64,000 nt of DNA. It comes from Thuidium tamariscinum (taxonomy: Eukaryota > Streptophyta > Bryopsida > Hypnales > Thuidiaceae). Positions within the stretch are counted from its first letter, which is position 1; each line of letters starts with the position of its first letter. The DNA lies in NCBI GenBank assembly GCA_947034885.2, contig OX344756.2:10908098-10972097 (forward strand), given 5' to 3'. Both the position numbers and the translations under genes were made by a program. Of this stretch, positions 34,401-45,500 are shown one piece after another. The notes below the pieces were generated by a model that worked only from the letters and a program-made list of their open reading frames with translations, did no database searches and was not told the DNA's origin.

Positions 34401-34676
34401 AATATAGGTATCCTATAATTATGAAAGGGTTCTATAATTTAGATACCTATAACATAGGTATAAAGTCTTTTAAGTTCATGTCCTTGTAATCCTAGGCTAA
34501 TATAATAGCAACTCTCCCCTCTAAGCCCTATGTAGAGGTTAAGAATGTTATAATTACATTCATAAGAATTTTAATGTAGGATTTATAACATTCATCAAAT
34601 TAACCCAACATCAAGATTTTTTTTTTCAATTTGACTTCTAGAGGCAATCAATAATTGTTTAAAGACTTGGAGGTGA
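31460..34676 (+). CDS. Glutaredoxin (CPFC type) with an unfamiliar N-terminal domain, five exons
   Basis: Exons: 31460-31861, 32142-32239, 33026-33099, 33303-33401 and, less surely, 34642-34676. All joins agree in phase and give 235 aa. Residues from about 135 form a glutaredoxin fold: VVFSKSYCPFCKKAQ with the dithiol active site CPFC split by an intron, then GRRTVPQVFIYGVFVGGCN with the cis-Pro of TVP and the GG-x glutathione-binding segment. Glutaredoxins reduce disulfides or glutathionylated proteins with glutathione. The last exon reads EAINNCLKTWR, shorter than the usual alpha-helical tail. A one-base shift there would instead give a GGELSET-like tail, so the end may be frameshifted. The 134-residue N-terminal region (Trp-rich WNYWNY at about 50, then FKKTYQIQIL) is not a family I recognise. 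The gene is very AT-rich. Confidence 0.65.
34362..34463. repeat. Short ATAGGTATC-type tandem repeats in the last glutaredoxin intron
   Basis: Four to five imperfect copies of a TATAATATAGGTATCTA-like unit, in both orientations. Similar units occur at about 4850-4940 (CTATAACATTAATACCTATA). Confidence 0.55.
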
Positions 34677-35241
34677 ATTGAGTGAAACTTCAAAAAGATA
34701 ATCTACATAGCCTTGCAATAAAATCCATTTACAATAGAAAAAGATATCATAGCACACATTTTCAACAATAAAAATATGTTTTGAAATTATTAGAGGATAT
34801 ACTAGTAGCTTCCAAAGTGGATTAATTTTTATTTTATAATTCAAATTTAAGGATTCATGCAACTAGACCTTCACATGTATGGCCCAAATGACCAAATTGG
34901 TCAATTCTATAGACTTGAGGCATTTATTTGCCCTTAATTAACTATAAATTCAATGCATGTCACTAATTAATGTACCATTTAATGTATTACTATCCTCTAA
35001 AGCATATGATATAGGTGAAAACAAAATCTATAAAATACAAACATCCAAATCTTCCTCCAAGAGTCAAAAACTAATTGTATCTTAATTCATATATTAAACC
35101 ATAATGTATTATTTTGTATTGAAAAGTACTACATCAATGCTCTTCTAATCAAATACCACCAAATTCATAATATACTACATGTTGCAAAGCCTTCTAGGGT
35201 TAAGTGGCCATATTATGTACGTTTCTAAATGGTAAAAGTTT
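34677..35241. other. AT-rich gene-less stretch
   Basis: No supported feature. It separates the glutaredoxin gene from the 3' end of the EMB1273-like gene. Confidence 0.5.
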
Positions 35242-35794
35242 CTAAGCCAAACTCCTGTTTGCTATCACCATACTGTTCCATAAGCTCAATTTTATCCATC
35301 CATTCAGACACTTAAGCATAATCTGATGGAGCTCTCCCTTCCATGGTGGCAGATTTGGTAGACATGAAAGAGAGCGGTAAACTTCACGAGCTCCTGAAGC
35401 AAATGCCACCGCCTGACTACTACAAACCTCAGAAATAAGCTGGCCACTGATCTGAAGCTTTATCCCGGTCACTCTCACATCATCACAAGTATGCAACCAA
35501 GCACCTATGCAGGTACCTTTCAAAACGAAAGTTCATACAGCACGGCAGGACTAGATTTCAAAGATCTATTTCAGGTCGTTGCCAAATGATACAAGCGTTG
35601 ACGAAATTGGCAAAGATCACAAAATTGAACCTCCAAACCTCCTCAATGGTGTAATTACTTCAGAAGTTTTAAGTCTATGGTACCGAATTAGTACTGAACA
35701 ATGCACGGCTGAAACGGAGGTGGCTTCAAAAAAGTACTCAAATTCATATAAAGAGATAGTGCAGTCGTGAACTAGAAGTACAATATCTGTAAAA
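35242..35794 (-). other. Probable 3' untranslated region of the EMB1273-like gene
   Basis: This stretch has balanced base composition like the adjacent gene and unlike the AT-rich DNA to its left. A 93-codon open frame on the minus strand (35242-35523) shows no recognisable motif. The transcript probably extends into it, but no polyadenylation signal was decisive. Confidence 0.4.
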
Positions 35795-37386
35795 TCAACT
35801 CTGTTTCACTGTCCTCTCGGCGTGCTGTTTTCTCCAGTCAATTACAAGTTTAATCACATGCCATAACCCACCGTTTGCAAAATGAGGGACACTGACCCGA
35901 CCCCAAATGGGAAGATATGGACCGATAAACTTGAGCGTTCCAAAAAATACGCCCAAAAGAACCAGGTGCCACGGCACTTGCCCCGCCTGTACACGACAAA
36001 GTCAAGCAATTCATCAGCCACATACAGAAAGCAGCTTACCAAATCTCTGAACAAACAAGGTAGAGGATACTATTGCATCCACTTAAACATTTTCTCATAT
36101 TTGGGAGATGCATGAAAGCTGCCGAGAGATCTAGGGTATTGGTTACTCAAGAGCAAACTAATTTATCACCATGTATGGATTTCTTATGTAATTTTAAAGT
36201 GGGAGGTTGTAGACAATCACTATGAGTGACAGTAGACAACCCCCTTTCCATTCAAAGATCAGTGGCCATAGAAATTCAGCTAAGTCATGCTGACACGCAT
36301 ATTGGTAATAACGGCTTTAGTATCCTCTACCTTAAGAGTAATTTCACAAGCATAGCGTTGATATCGATGTGACAACATGTGTGTGAGGAATACATATAAA
36401 ACGAAGAACTGAGCAGAGCAAGCCAAGGCGTACTCAGTGCCCAACATCTGTACTTAGAATTCGATTGCATTGCAAATTCGCACACACCTACAGGAAAATT
36501 TTCAGAGATCAGGAAAAATCCGAAGGTTACCTCCGTGCCTGAAAAAAGCTCCACAGCAGTTTCCTTCATCATTCCCGTAAATGCAAACCCACCAATCATA
36601 GCAGCAGGAACAATGAGCACCTTCTCCTGCATGAACGTGTAGGAGAGCTCACTAAGCATCGACACTGCCAACACGGGTATTGCCAACCACTTTCCAACAG
36701 TCCAAAACTGGTGTAGCAGCCTCTGCAGAAACAAGCTTCCAGCGGTAGCCCACGGAAAAACCCTAATCGGTTCCGGAGCCTTAGCTATAAGATTCGAAAT
36801 CAAACTCTTCTGTTGACTCCCGTCCCCATTCTTGTTCAATTCTTGACTACCAAAGGTGGAAGATACGCATTGAACGAGAGGCCGAGGGCATGACGAGTGT
36901 GAGAGGTGGGATAACCGCTGTGATTGAAGCCGCTGACCTCGAAGAAAGACAGAGGGCTGCAAATGCAAAAAGCATGCAATAAGAAACAAAAGCTAAAAAA
37001 GTCTGGAAACGCAAGAAAATATTTAACAAGCACAAACATGACTCTTCGAAAATGAGTACCACGAGTAGCCAATTCCACACATCAATAACCACTCGGTTAA
37101 AAAAATGGTGGAGACTGTCTTTGCTTACAATTTTGCTCATGAATTCCGCCAAAACAAAGGAACACTTAGGCTGAATCCAAATCAAGCCTCCAACAACTGA
37201 ACCCGAGAATAAACCAGTTGAGCTAAACAGGAACCTCTTGTTAGGGTTTGAGAGCAATGCAAGGACGTCAGATGAACACTTCACCTGATTAACCCTGCGA
37301 TTGGAGCTCGTAGAAGAAGAAGCGCAAGGAATATAGAGTCTTGACGTAGAAGACTGCACACAGACACACTGACATTGCGACGCCAT
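35795..37386 (-). CDS. Plastid-targeted membrane protein, EMB1273-like, three exons
   Basis: Exons (minus strand): 37386-37129, 36956-36531, 35986-35795, all in phase 0, giving 291 aa. The N-terminus is rich in Ser/Thr and basic residues with few acidics, as in chloroplast transit peptides. A PIRVFPW segment is followed by hydrophobic helices (KWLAIPVLAVSMLSELSYTF, then VPAAMIGGFAFTGMM). The last exon has VPWHLVLLGVFFGTLKFIGP and YLPIWGRVSVPHFANGG. That C-terminal arrangement matches my recollection of the Arabidopsis chloroplast protein EMBRYO DEFECTIVE 1273, needed for early plastid or embryo development; its biochemical role is not known to me. The family name is from memory and unverified. 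Membrane location and plastid targeting are inferred from sequence. Balanced-composition 5' flank extends to about 37740. Confidence 0.65.
36164..36330. repeat. Dispersed repeat inside intron 2 of the EMB1273-like gene
   Basis: The segment starts at TTTATCACCATG and runs through GAGGTTGTAGAC and GACAACCCC to TCTACCTTA. It is alignable with 43614-43859, in an intron of APC7. It is of unknown type, possibly a MITE or SINE remnant. Confidence 0.65.
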
Positions 37387-39299
37387 TGCTGATGTGCTCC
37401 TCCTCGCAATTAGGCCACAACAAATCCCCGGATTCGCTTCAACAATTCCAACAATTGCAGTGAAATGTTATCCTCCCACAAAAATTGGAAATAGTTGGTT
37501 AGTGCGAGAACAGTCTCTTCGGATGATGGAGAAACAAAATGATCGAAATTTGAGGGTGCTATCAATCCCTTGAGCTGAGACGAGCTCAGAACGAGGAGGT
37601 GAGAGTTCTCAAAGCTAGACCCTGAGCCAGGGGTTTAGCAAGCAGACGAAGTAGCTTCCAGCTCACTTAGGATGAGATTCATCCTCTTACTCGTTGATCG
37701 ATGAATTACGTCCGCGTTTCGGTGCCGAGCGGTGATCTCAAAATAGATTCAGGGTTTTTAGCCAAATGTTCATTTTTGGAATTTTTTTAAAAATTTATAC
37801 AAAGGGCATGAAAAAATTAAGTAGAAAATGAGCGAAAATTAGCTAGTTTAGGGATCACTGGTACTGAGCAATGATCCCAGTATTTGTCTTAATTCTGCTA
37901 GAACTCCTAGAAGGCTATACATCTATTGTACTTTGGAGGTTTTTTTGCGACCTGTATTTGCATGTGTAGAAGGAGTAAAATAAAATGGTCTTGAAAGTGG
38001 AGTATTCTGTATACTTTTAATTTGGAGGGTAAAGGTCAAGTTGCGACATGTAAGAAAATACACTACAAAATAAAGAGCTCATTCTCCTTTTCATAAGGGC
38101 TGCAAGTACTCAGTGTTGACAATTTTTTTTTGCATACTTGTAATTTTTTGAATGAGACAAGATGAAAGTAATCTTTGCAATTTTCACAAATGTATATTTA
38201 TTATAGTAAACTACATCATTCTCTTGTACGTGAAAATGTCAGCATTCTCTTGTGAAAATATAGTGGACAAATAAATCAAATTGAAAGTAAAAATAGCTCA
38301 AAGGATTCTTGAAAATGAAAGAGACTATGCTAATTGCCAAGGTTTCTAGCACCTTTCTAAAGCCCTATACCTACTAATATGCACCCTCCAATCAAGTAGC
38401 CAAGCCAAATCATCAACAACCCAAGAGAGTTTCTAGCTATTGGATGAAAAAAAGTTAGCAAATGGATGCTAATCCTTGTTTGGATGAATAGTCTGAATTG
38501 CAACTTGTTGACGCTAGGGCTTCAAGATTTGGCTCAAAATCTTTTTTTTAAGTCATTTTTCAAATGTCCATTTAGCACATGTTCTTCATAGATAGAAAAT
38601 TGGTGCAAATTAGCCAATTTTGAGATCATTGGTGCCAAGCTCGATAGCATTTAAAGGGCCAACCTACCCAATGGATGTAGTTTTAGGGTCAAACCTGAAT
38701 TTCAAATAGTTTTTGGTTTCAAATGTCTTGAAATTTGACTAAGAAAATGTATTGCAAATAATATAATATTTATCCCTTTCTAAAAAATTTCAAACTTTTT
38801 AAAATAATAATTTTTGTGACATTTTAAACTTTTTTGTTGAATTTTTCTTAATGTGAATTCAAGGAGTATAAAAATTACATCACTTTGTATGTTTAAATTT
38901 TCAATGGTGAAAATCATTAAAAAAAAACTTTACTTTTTTCATTGGAACCATTTTCAAAGCAAGTGGATAAGTATAATTTCTTAAATCTCATATCAAGTGA
39001 AACTACCAAGCTTTGTGTAAATCCGAGAAATGAAGTCAAATTGGCAAGCTTCCTCTCCACTTATTAAACATGTATACCTTTTGACGACCTTTCAATGATC
39101 AAATACATACTTTTCCATTGAAATATGAAAGTTTTCAATAGCTAACCTTCAAAATTGCTTGGTTTTTTTTTAAACAATCAAAGGAATTTAAGTACCCACA
39201 CAAAAGAGGACTGAAATTTCAATTCGACTATATATGGTTTCTTAGGTAATTAGGGATTTTTAGAAGGAAGGAGAAACCTAGGAAAGAAAAGCATAGAAA
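37387..39299. other. 5' flank of the EMB1273-like gene, then AT-rich gene-less DNA
   Basis: The first about 350 bp have balanced composition and probably hold its 5' UTR and promoter. From about 37750 the DNA turns AT-rich with no supported gene. Confidence 0.5.
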
Positions 39300-39828
39300 A
39301 ATTCTCTAACTAGTAGAACTAGAAAAGTACAAAATCTCATGAAAATTGGTACTTTCACATTTTAATTTGTAAATAATTAAAAATTAAAAATTTGGAAAGA
39401 ATTGATGGTGATGAGATTTCACCAAGATAATGATCTCAAAAACACTTTCAATGTTTAAAATTATAGTCATAAGGAGCCTTATTTGCATTAATGAAGAAGA
39501 CACAAAATAATGTTTTTTAAAGTTTTTTTTTGTGGGCACAGGCCTCTCTAGTGTAGGAATAGTCTACACAAATTTCAAGTCTACATCATTCATTTTTGAT
39601 ACTCCAAAATCTTTAGACGCAAAGTATAACAAATTAGCTAAACCAGAAATTAATTAGAATTTTTTTTAAAATATTTATAAAAAATAAATAATCTCTTTGC
39701 TATTAGGTTAGTCATCTTTAGTAAAAAATTTAAGTCAATTGGCTTTAAGCCTCAAAAGTTATGGTCAATGATAATACTAGCACTCCAATTGTTACGCCAA
39801 ATATGACTAGTCTTTCTTGCAATCACCC
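39300..39828. mobile_element. Relic right half of a GGGTGATTGCAC-family element
   Basis: The segment follows the right arm of 2284-3338 block by block. Shared blocks are GATGAGATTTCAC, TTTCAATGTTTAAAATTA, AATAATGTTTTTTAAAG, a TATAACAAATTA segment, CCTCAAAAGTTATGG, GCACTCCAA, and a terminus CTTGCAATCACCC ending at 39828. Divergence is high. The left half was not found, so it is truncated or decayed. Confidence 0.55.
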
Positions 39829-41599
39829 ATATGAAATTCAATATTTAGAATTTTTATTGGTATAAAAGGTAGATAATAAATTATACTTCTTGTATGCCAT
39901 TTAATAGTCAATGTTGTAAATAATAGAAATCATCTTCAACCTTAAAATAGGTCTAATTTAAAATAAAACAATCCAATGCAATTAGAATTAGGAATTTGCT
40001 CCCAAGCCATTGCTAAGTGTTTTTCTATTTTTTATCCTACATAAAGACAAGTGTGGGAAACAAAAAGAGCAGTTCAATTTCAAATATTTGAAAAAATATG
40101 AATTTATTTTGAATTTTTGAAGTGTATTGCTCAAAAGAGTCTTTAAACTATTTCCAAATCAACAATAGCTATATTTGTAATGCTCGTCTTAAGTTACTCA
40201 ACTAAAGCTTATCGACATCATTAATCATTGTAATATTGTCATTTAGGATATTAGACTTGTGCACTTGAGTCTCATAAGCTTTGTTAAATGTCACATATGA
40301 GGGATGCACTCTACCTATTACATTGTAGGTGCCTTTACAATGTAGGGCTAACAAAAAATGCAACATCTAGTACATCTTTACAAAAGATTTACTTGAAAAG
40401 GTTAATTTGAAATGTCAAAGATGAATTTCAAATGTAATTTCTTCTCCAAGGTTTAGTATACAAGTATTTGAGGTTCATTTCCAAAAGCCTTCAATACTAT
40501 GGAAGGTCAAGATTGCTATGGACACCCTTGTACAAAATCTTGAATAGAAAAATTATAATTAATGATTTTAAAATCAGATTTTTAATGCTTAACATAGACT
40601 TTTTCAAAAATATTCAATACTAAAAATAAAAAGTTGGTTAGGTTTTATATAACTTCGAAATATTGTCTACACCAAAATTTGGTGCCTTAGACATTTAGGA
40701 GTTAACTTTGGAATGCTACAAATGGCATTTGGATGACAATCCAATGAAGTCAAAAGAAATTGGAAACATTTTTTTCATTTGTTTTTTCTTATTGACCTTT
40801 CATGTTGCGTTGCAAAGAGGTCCCAATTGAGTTTTTAGTCTCATGTATTTGTCTTCATATAGCTAAGAAAATAGTAAGAAAATAGATTACAAAAGATATT
40901 ACTCCTTGCTCTAAATCTAAAATTACTCCACAAAAATGAAATTTTATGAGTTTGAGACCAATTAATGAAATTCATGTCATCTACTCTATTCCCTGTTCTA
41001 ATTTGAAATTTGAAAAAAATTCATAAAAATCAATTTTTTATTGCAATTTGAATTTAGGATGTATTTTAAATGTGTACAAAATCCTTATTCTAGAATGAAA
41101 CGGAAATTGAATTTACACTATAGTGTTTGTCATTGTAATATAAAGACATAGTTAAATTTTCAAATTTTTTTAAAGAACTTTCTATTTGATAGAAGACATT
41201 TAATTTCATCTTTGAAAAATATATAAAATCCTTCATACATATTTACTTCTAAAATAGGAGCAAATTATGTGATGGGCAATGAGGCTTGAAATCAATGGTT
41301 ATTGGGCTCTCTCTTTGAGGGCAAGGAAGTACGTTCTCAAAGCAATCATTCAAGAGTTGATTGCCTTTCAGAAGAAGTTGAACTCCTTAAAAATTATTTA
41401 AAATTTTTTTTTAGTAGGAAGATAAGTGGAATTGGCATCTAATCCAAAGCGTTTCATAGTTTTTAGACCTTCATAGAATTAGTTGCAAATTTTTAAAGTT
41501 GTAACACTATATTCACCAACTCTTGACATGTACACTGTTGGTACATAGAAGAAGGTAAAATGTACCTTTTAGTTTGTGGTTGTATCTGAAGCAATAATG
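39829..41599. other. AT-rich gene-less stretch
   Basis: No supported gene or defined element. Confidence 0.5.
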
Positions 41600-41612
41600 G
41601 ACGGAGGGAGTA
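41600..41612. mobile_element. Solo Stowaway-type terminus upstream of APC7
   Basis: GGACGGAGGGAGTA is the classical right end of plant Stowaway (Tc1/mariner) MITEs, including the TA target site. I could not find a matching left end, so it is a remnant or the rest is too diverged. Confidence 0.5.
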
Positions 41613-41945
41613 TTTTTAAGTGTACGGATACGGAACCCAAAATACTATACGGTATACGATTCTGGCGCTCAAAAGCCTGTGAAGTGTGAAGGAGTCAGAG
41701 CACGGTTTCGCAGAGGACAGTGCCGCACGCGTCTCAAGAGAATCTGATTCGATTACCGAGGAGCCTTCTGATGACCCTGTCGCGCTCGAATTCAAATTCT
41801 TACCTCTGCCAGCTTCCCATAGTCCATAGACTTCTTACGTCGTTGGTTATGCCGCAGTAACAATTGCATTTGAGCTCATGGATTCAATGCTGCTTTGATC
41901 AAGCACCAAGAGCTGCAAGAAGTCTCGATTCATAGGTTGATTTCC

Positions 41946-42549
41946 ATGCACTTGATTAGCTCGAGGATCATCTTATGGTGGCGTTGAATTGTCATCAGCG
42001 CAGTTCTGTACCGTAGTTGGCGATTGTGGATGCTCTACGTCAGGTACGCGATGGTTTCGAAATGAATTGGATTGGAAAGGGCGACGAGATGTCGCTGTAT
42101 GTTTTTTTAGGGTTAGAGTTGGTTTGGATTAACGTGACTGAGAATTGCGTTCACTGTGACGTGTTTGGCAGTGGAGGATGGAGGTTTCAGTCGTAAAATA
42201 ATTTTCTGGTTGGAATTTGTCAGATTGCGGAGACACTGGGACGAGTAGTTGATGCACTTGCCTGGCTCGAGGATCATCTCATGGTGGCGTGGAATCTGCA
42301 TCAGCGGAGCTCTGTACCGTAATTGGTAATTGTGGATGCTCTTCATTAGGTATGACTTACGAAAGTCCTTCGGAAATGCTTTGAAAATGGTGACGAGATG
42401 TCGCTGTATGTTCTATTTAGGGTTAGGGTTGGTTTGGTATTGCGTGATTTAGGATTGCGTTCACTGGGACGTATTTGGCGATTGAGGATGTAAGTTTCAG
42501 TTGTAAAATGATTTTCTGGTTGGAATTTATCAGATTGCGGAGACAATGG
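41946..42549. repeat. About 306-bp tandem duplication spanning the APC7 leader and start codon
   Basis: Two diverged copies (about 41946-42251 and 42252-42549) share ATGCACTTG, GCTCGAGGATCATCT, ATTGTGGATGCTCT, GACGAGATGTCGCTGTATGTT, TTTTCTGGTTGGAATTT and CAGATTGCGGAGACA. The second copy ends in ACAATGG, the APC7 start codon. The first has ACACTGG at the equivalent place. Confidence 0.8.
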
Positions 42550-45500
42550 GGAGCTCTGTTGAAGTGCTCCGGGAACAGATGATATTTCTCTTAGAGCAGG
42601 GCCTTCATGACTCTGCTGAAATGCTGGTGTTTCTCTTAGCCCCTGGATTCATGGTTTGAAATAGCGTATTTGATTGATCGTCTTGGAATATAATAGATTT
42701 CAAGTTTCATATCACTAGAATCATTGAAAAATATTGAATGTGTTGGTGATGGGATAAATACAATTAGACAAAAGAGAGTCCCTTTAAGATCTGCTTGAAA
42801 CCATGAGGTTCGATTTGGGCTTCTTGGTGGTTTAAAAGGTTAATGCGTTGCTCTGTAATGCGCTTGAAGGAGTCTATCGGTTTTATTTTTAGGATTCGTG
42901 ATTACATGGAATTGATTGAAACTCTTGCTGTGGCAGGGTAATTTCTTGATGAGCTTAGTTTCTACAAATGCCGAGCTTTCACCGTCTTCTCGCGCTGAAA
43001 GTGTGGTAGTGGCCTTTCTATGTAAAAGCTTCTTTATTATGGAATTTCATTTCCTGCTGAGTATTGGATAGAAACTCATTGATCTCTTTTTGGTTATTGG
43101 GGATCTTATTTTGCAGATTTTGTATGGAGATGCTTTGTATGGCAGGAAAGAGTACCGCCGAGCCCTGGTAAGCTCTATTGACATTAGGATTCCTTGATCG
43201 GTGAAACCATTTGTAAACTCGAGAATTTGTAGTGGAGCACTTGTGCTAATTGATTCATTTCTAATTTGAGATGGTGGAGAATAGGCTAAGCAGTTGTGAG
43301 CTCTTGCTGCCAGCATGTGTTCCGGCAGGCGCTTCAATTATGTCGTGCAACTCCCAAGCAACCTATGAGCGGCACTCGCACTCCTGTACTGTCCAGACCG
43401 TCCTCAGCTGCAAGTATCCCTCATGATTCCAAAATCAATGAAAATGAGGTATCCTGCTCTCCTCACTCTGGTGGATATTTGCAAATTTGCGCTGAGGTAG
43501 AGGATAATCTTTGCGTTAATTGCAGCATTTCACTATATTTGGGAGTGTAATTTTTGGAGATAAGTATAGAGCTTTGGAGAGATCACTATGGTACAAGAGG
43601 CAGATCTGTTAAGTTCGAATTTTTATCACTCCGTATAAATTTCTTATGCAATTTGAAGAGAGGTTGTAGACTGCAGCAACTCTACGAGTGAGAGTTGACA
43701 ACCCCATTTTCCTGTGATCGACAGACTTAGACATGTCATGCTTGCAGCACTTGCTAATAATTCCTACCAAGTGTATGAACGGATGAGTGCTGTTGGCAAT
43801 AGGAATCAGTATAGGCGGCAGGATCAGGTTACTAACGGTTTGAATATTCTCTACTTTATCTGAAGCATATGGGTTTTTAGTTCTAGGGTCTTTATTTCTA
43901 GGCGGCGTCTTTTCGCCAAGAAGCGCACATGGTTCGGTTACAAAGCTCTTGGATTTAAAACTTGGTATTATTCTCAAGGTTGAACAATGGTTGAGTCCTT
44001 TTATGTTTTTGAATTGTTCTTGATGACAGGTGAAATACAAAATTGGGCTTTGTTATCTTGCTGTTCATGACACTCGAGCAGCACTTTCAGAGGTCAGATA
44101 TGTGTTTCGGTACTATCGAATATCACTTGCCCTTTGATTTTCATGGTATTGTTCTCTGTCCACTCCTTGGTAGCACGATTCGTCTGAATACTAGGTTTAT
44201 TTATTTGTGCCTAAAATTGCAGATGGAGGGAATTCCGTCAAAGGCAAGGACTCTTCGCATGAATCTTACATTGGCTAAGCTTTATCGAATGACAGGCTAT
44301 GATCGTGTTGCCACTGCATCTTATCGAGAGTGTTTAAGGTAATTATTCACGCTAATGCTTCATAAGAGGCATTTTAATACGTTTGATATGGTCTTTATGC
44401 ATCAAATAGAATGATGTTCTTGCTTGAGTTTCTAAGCTATAGGGAATGCGCTCCGATTTTCAGGGGTTATTTAGCTAGTTTGTAAACATACAATATATCC
44501 TTTCTCATCAACAATCACCCATTCGGACCCCTACTGATTTAGAGGTGATGAAAGTGCAGGCAATGTCCATATGTTCTGGAGGCTATCGTTGCTTTGGCAG
44601 AACTTGGAATGCCATCGAAAGATATACATGCGCTTTTACCTCAGGTGAGAATGATCAGTCATCGTTTTAAAATAGTCATCCTGTATTTGAATGATGTCTT
44701 GAACTGATGCCGTGAACCTCCTGCTATTAAGGGTAACAAATTTCATTGCACAGGGACCAGGCAAGACAGGTCGTTCAACAAATGATCATCTCGAACCTGT
44801 ACGATGGTTACAGGTACACTCTTTTCATTTTGGTTTGAACGATGCTGAGTTTGTTTGTAATTTGCTACGTTTTTACTGTGTATTAACTTGCGTTTTTTAG
44901 CTAACACAGTAGGAACTTTCGCTATTTTGAAGGATTATATGATTATGGACAATATTCGGTTTTTGTAGCAACTTGTTTTTTGCTTCCTTTGTCTTTACTT
45001 TGTAAAAGAGTTTGACGAAACTTTTGAAGATATTGCCTCTCTATTCTCCTGCCGTAAATTTCATGAACTTTTAATGGGTTGCCTTGAACTTTCTTTTGGG
45101 CTTTGGCTTCATCTGGACGTGTTGCTCCTGGGAGCTGTTTCTCTGATGCACTTGCCTGCAACGCACACTTGCAGAAGTTTGCTGATGGTCATTCCAGTAT
45201 TGCAGCACACGACTATAAAGGTTTGCTGTTTAGCTTCGTGCCTGACTAGAATTTTGTCTTTATCGTACATTGAAGCTTTCTTAGATTCATGGTTTTGTCT
45301 TTTGCTGTGGTATGTACGAACTTGGTTCTTTTAGTCTTTGTATTTTTCTGGTTACAAGTACATCCAATAATTTTCGACACTGCGGTAGGTAGGTTGGCTT
45401 CTCATTTTTTGATGAATTGCAACACAGGAGCTTTGGAACACTTCAATAGTCTTGGACAACGCTTCCCCAACAATCCGCACCTTTTACTAGAAAGTGCCAA

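Noticed and set aside
36029..36042. 7-bp micro-exon between an acceptor TTGTTCAG and a donor GTAAGC in the EMB1273-like gene (minus strand)
   Set aside because: Adding 7 bases would break the phase-0 join between exons 2 and 3.
42627..42659. APC7 exon 1 read on through VFLLAPGFMV
   Set aside because: The alternative donor at 42626 joins in phase to 42937-43005, which supplies the conserved GNFLMS...SRAES segment and brings the length to 559 aa.
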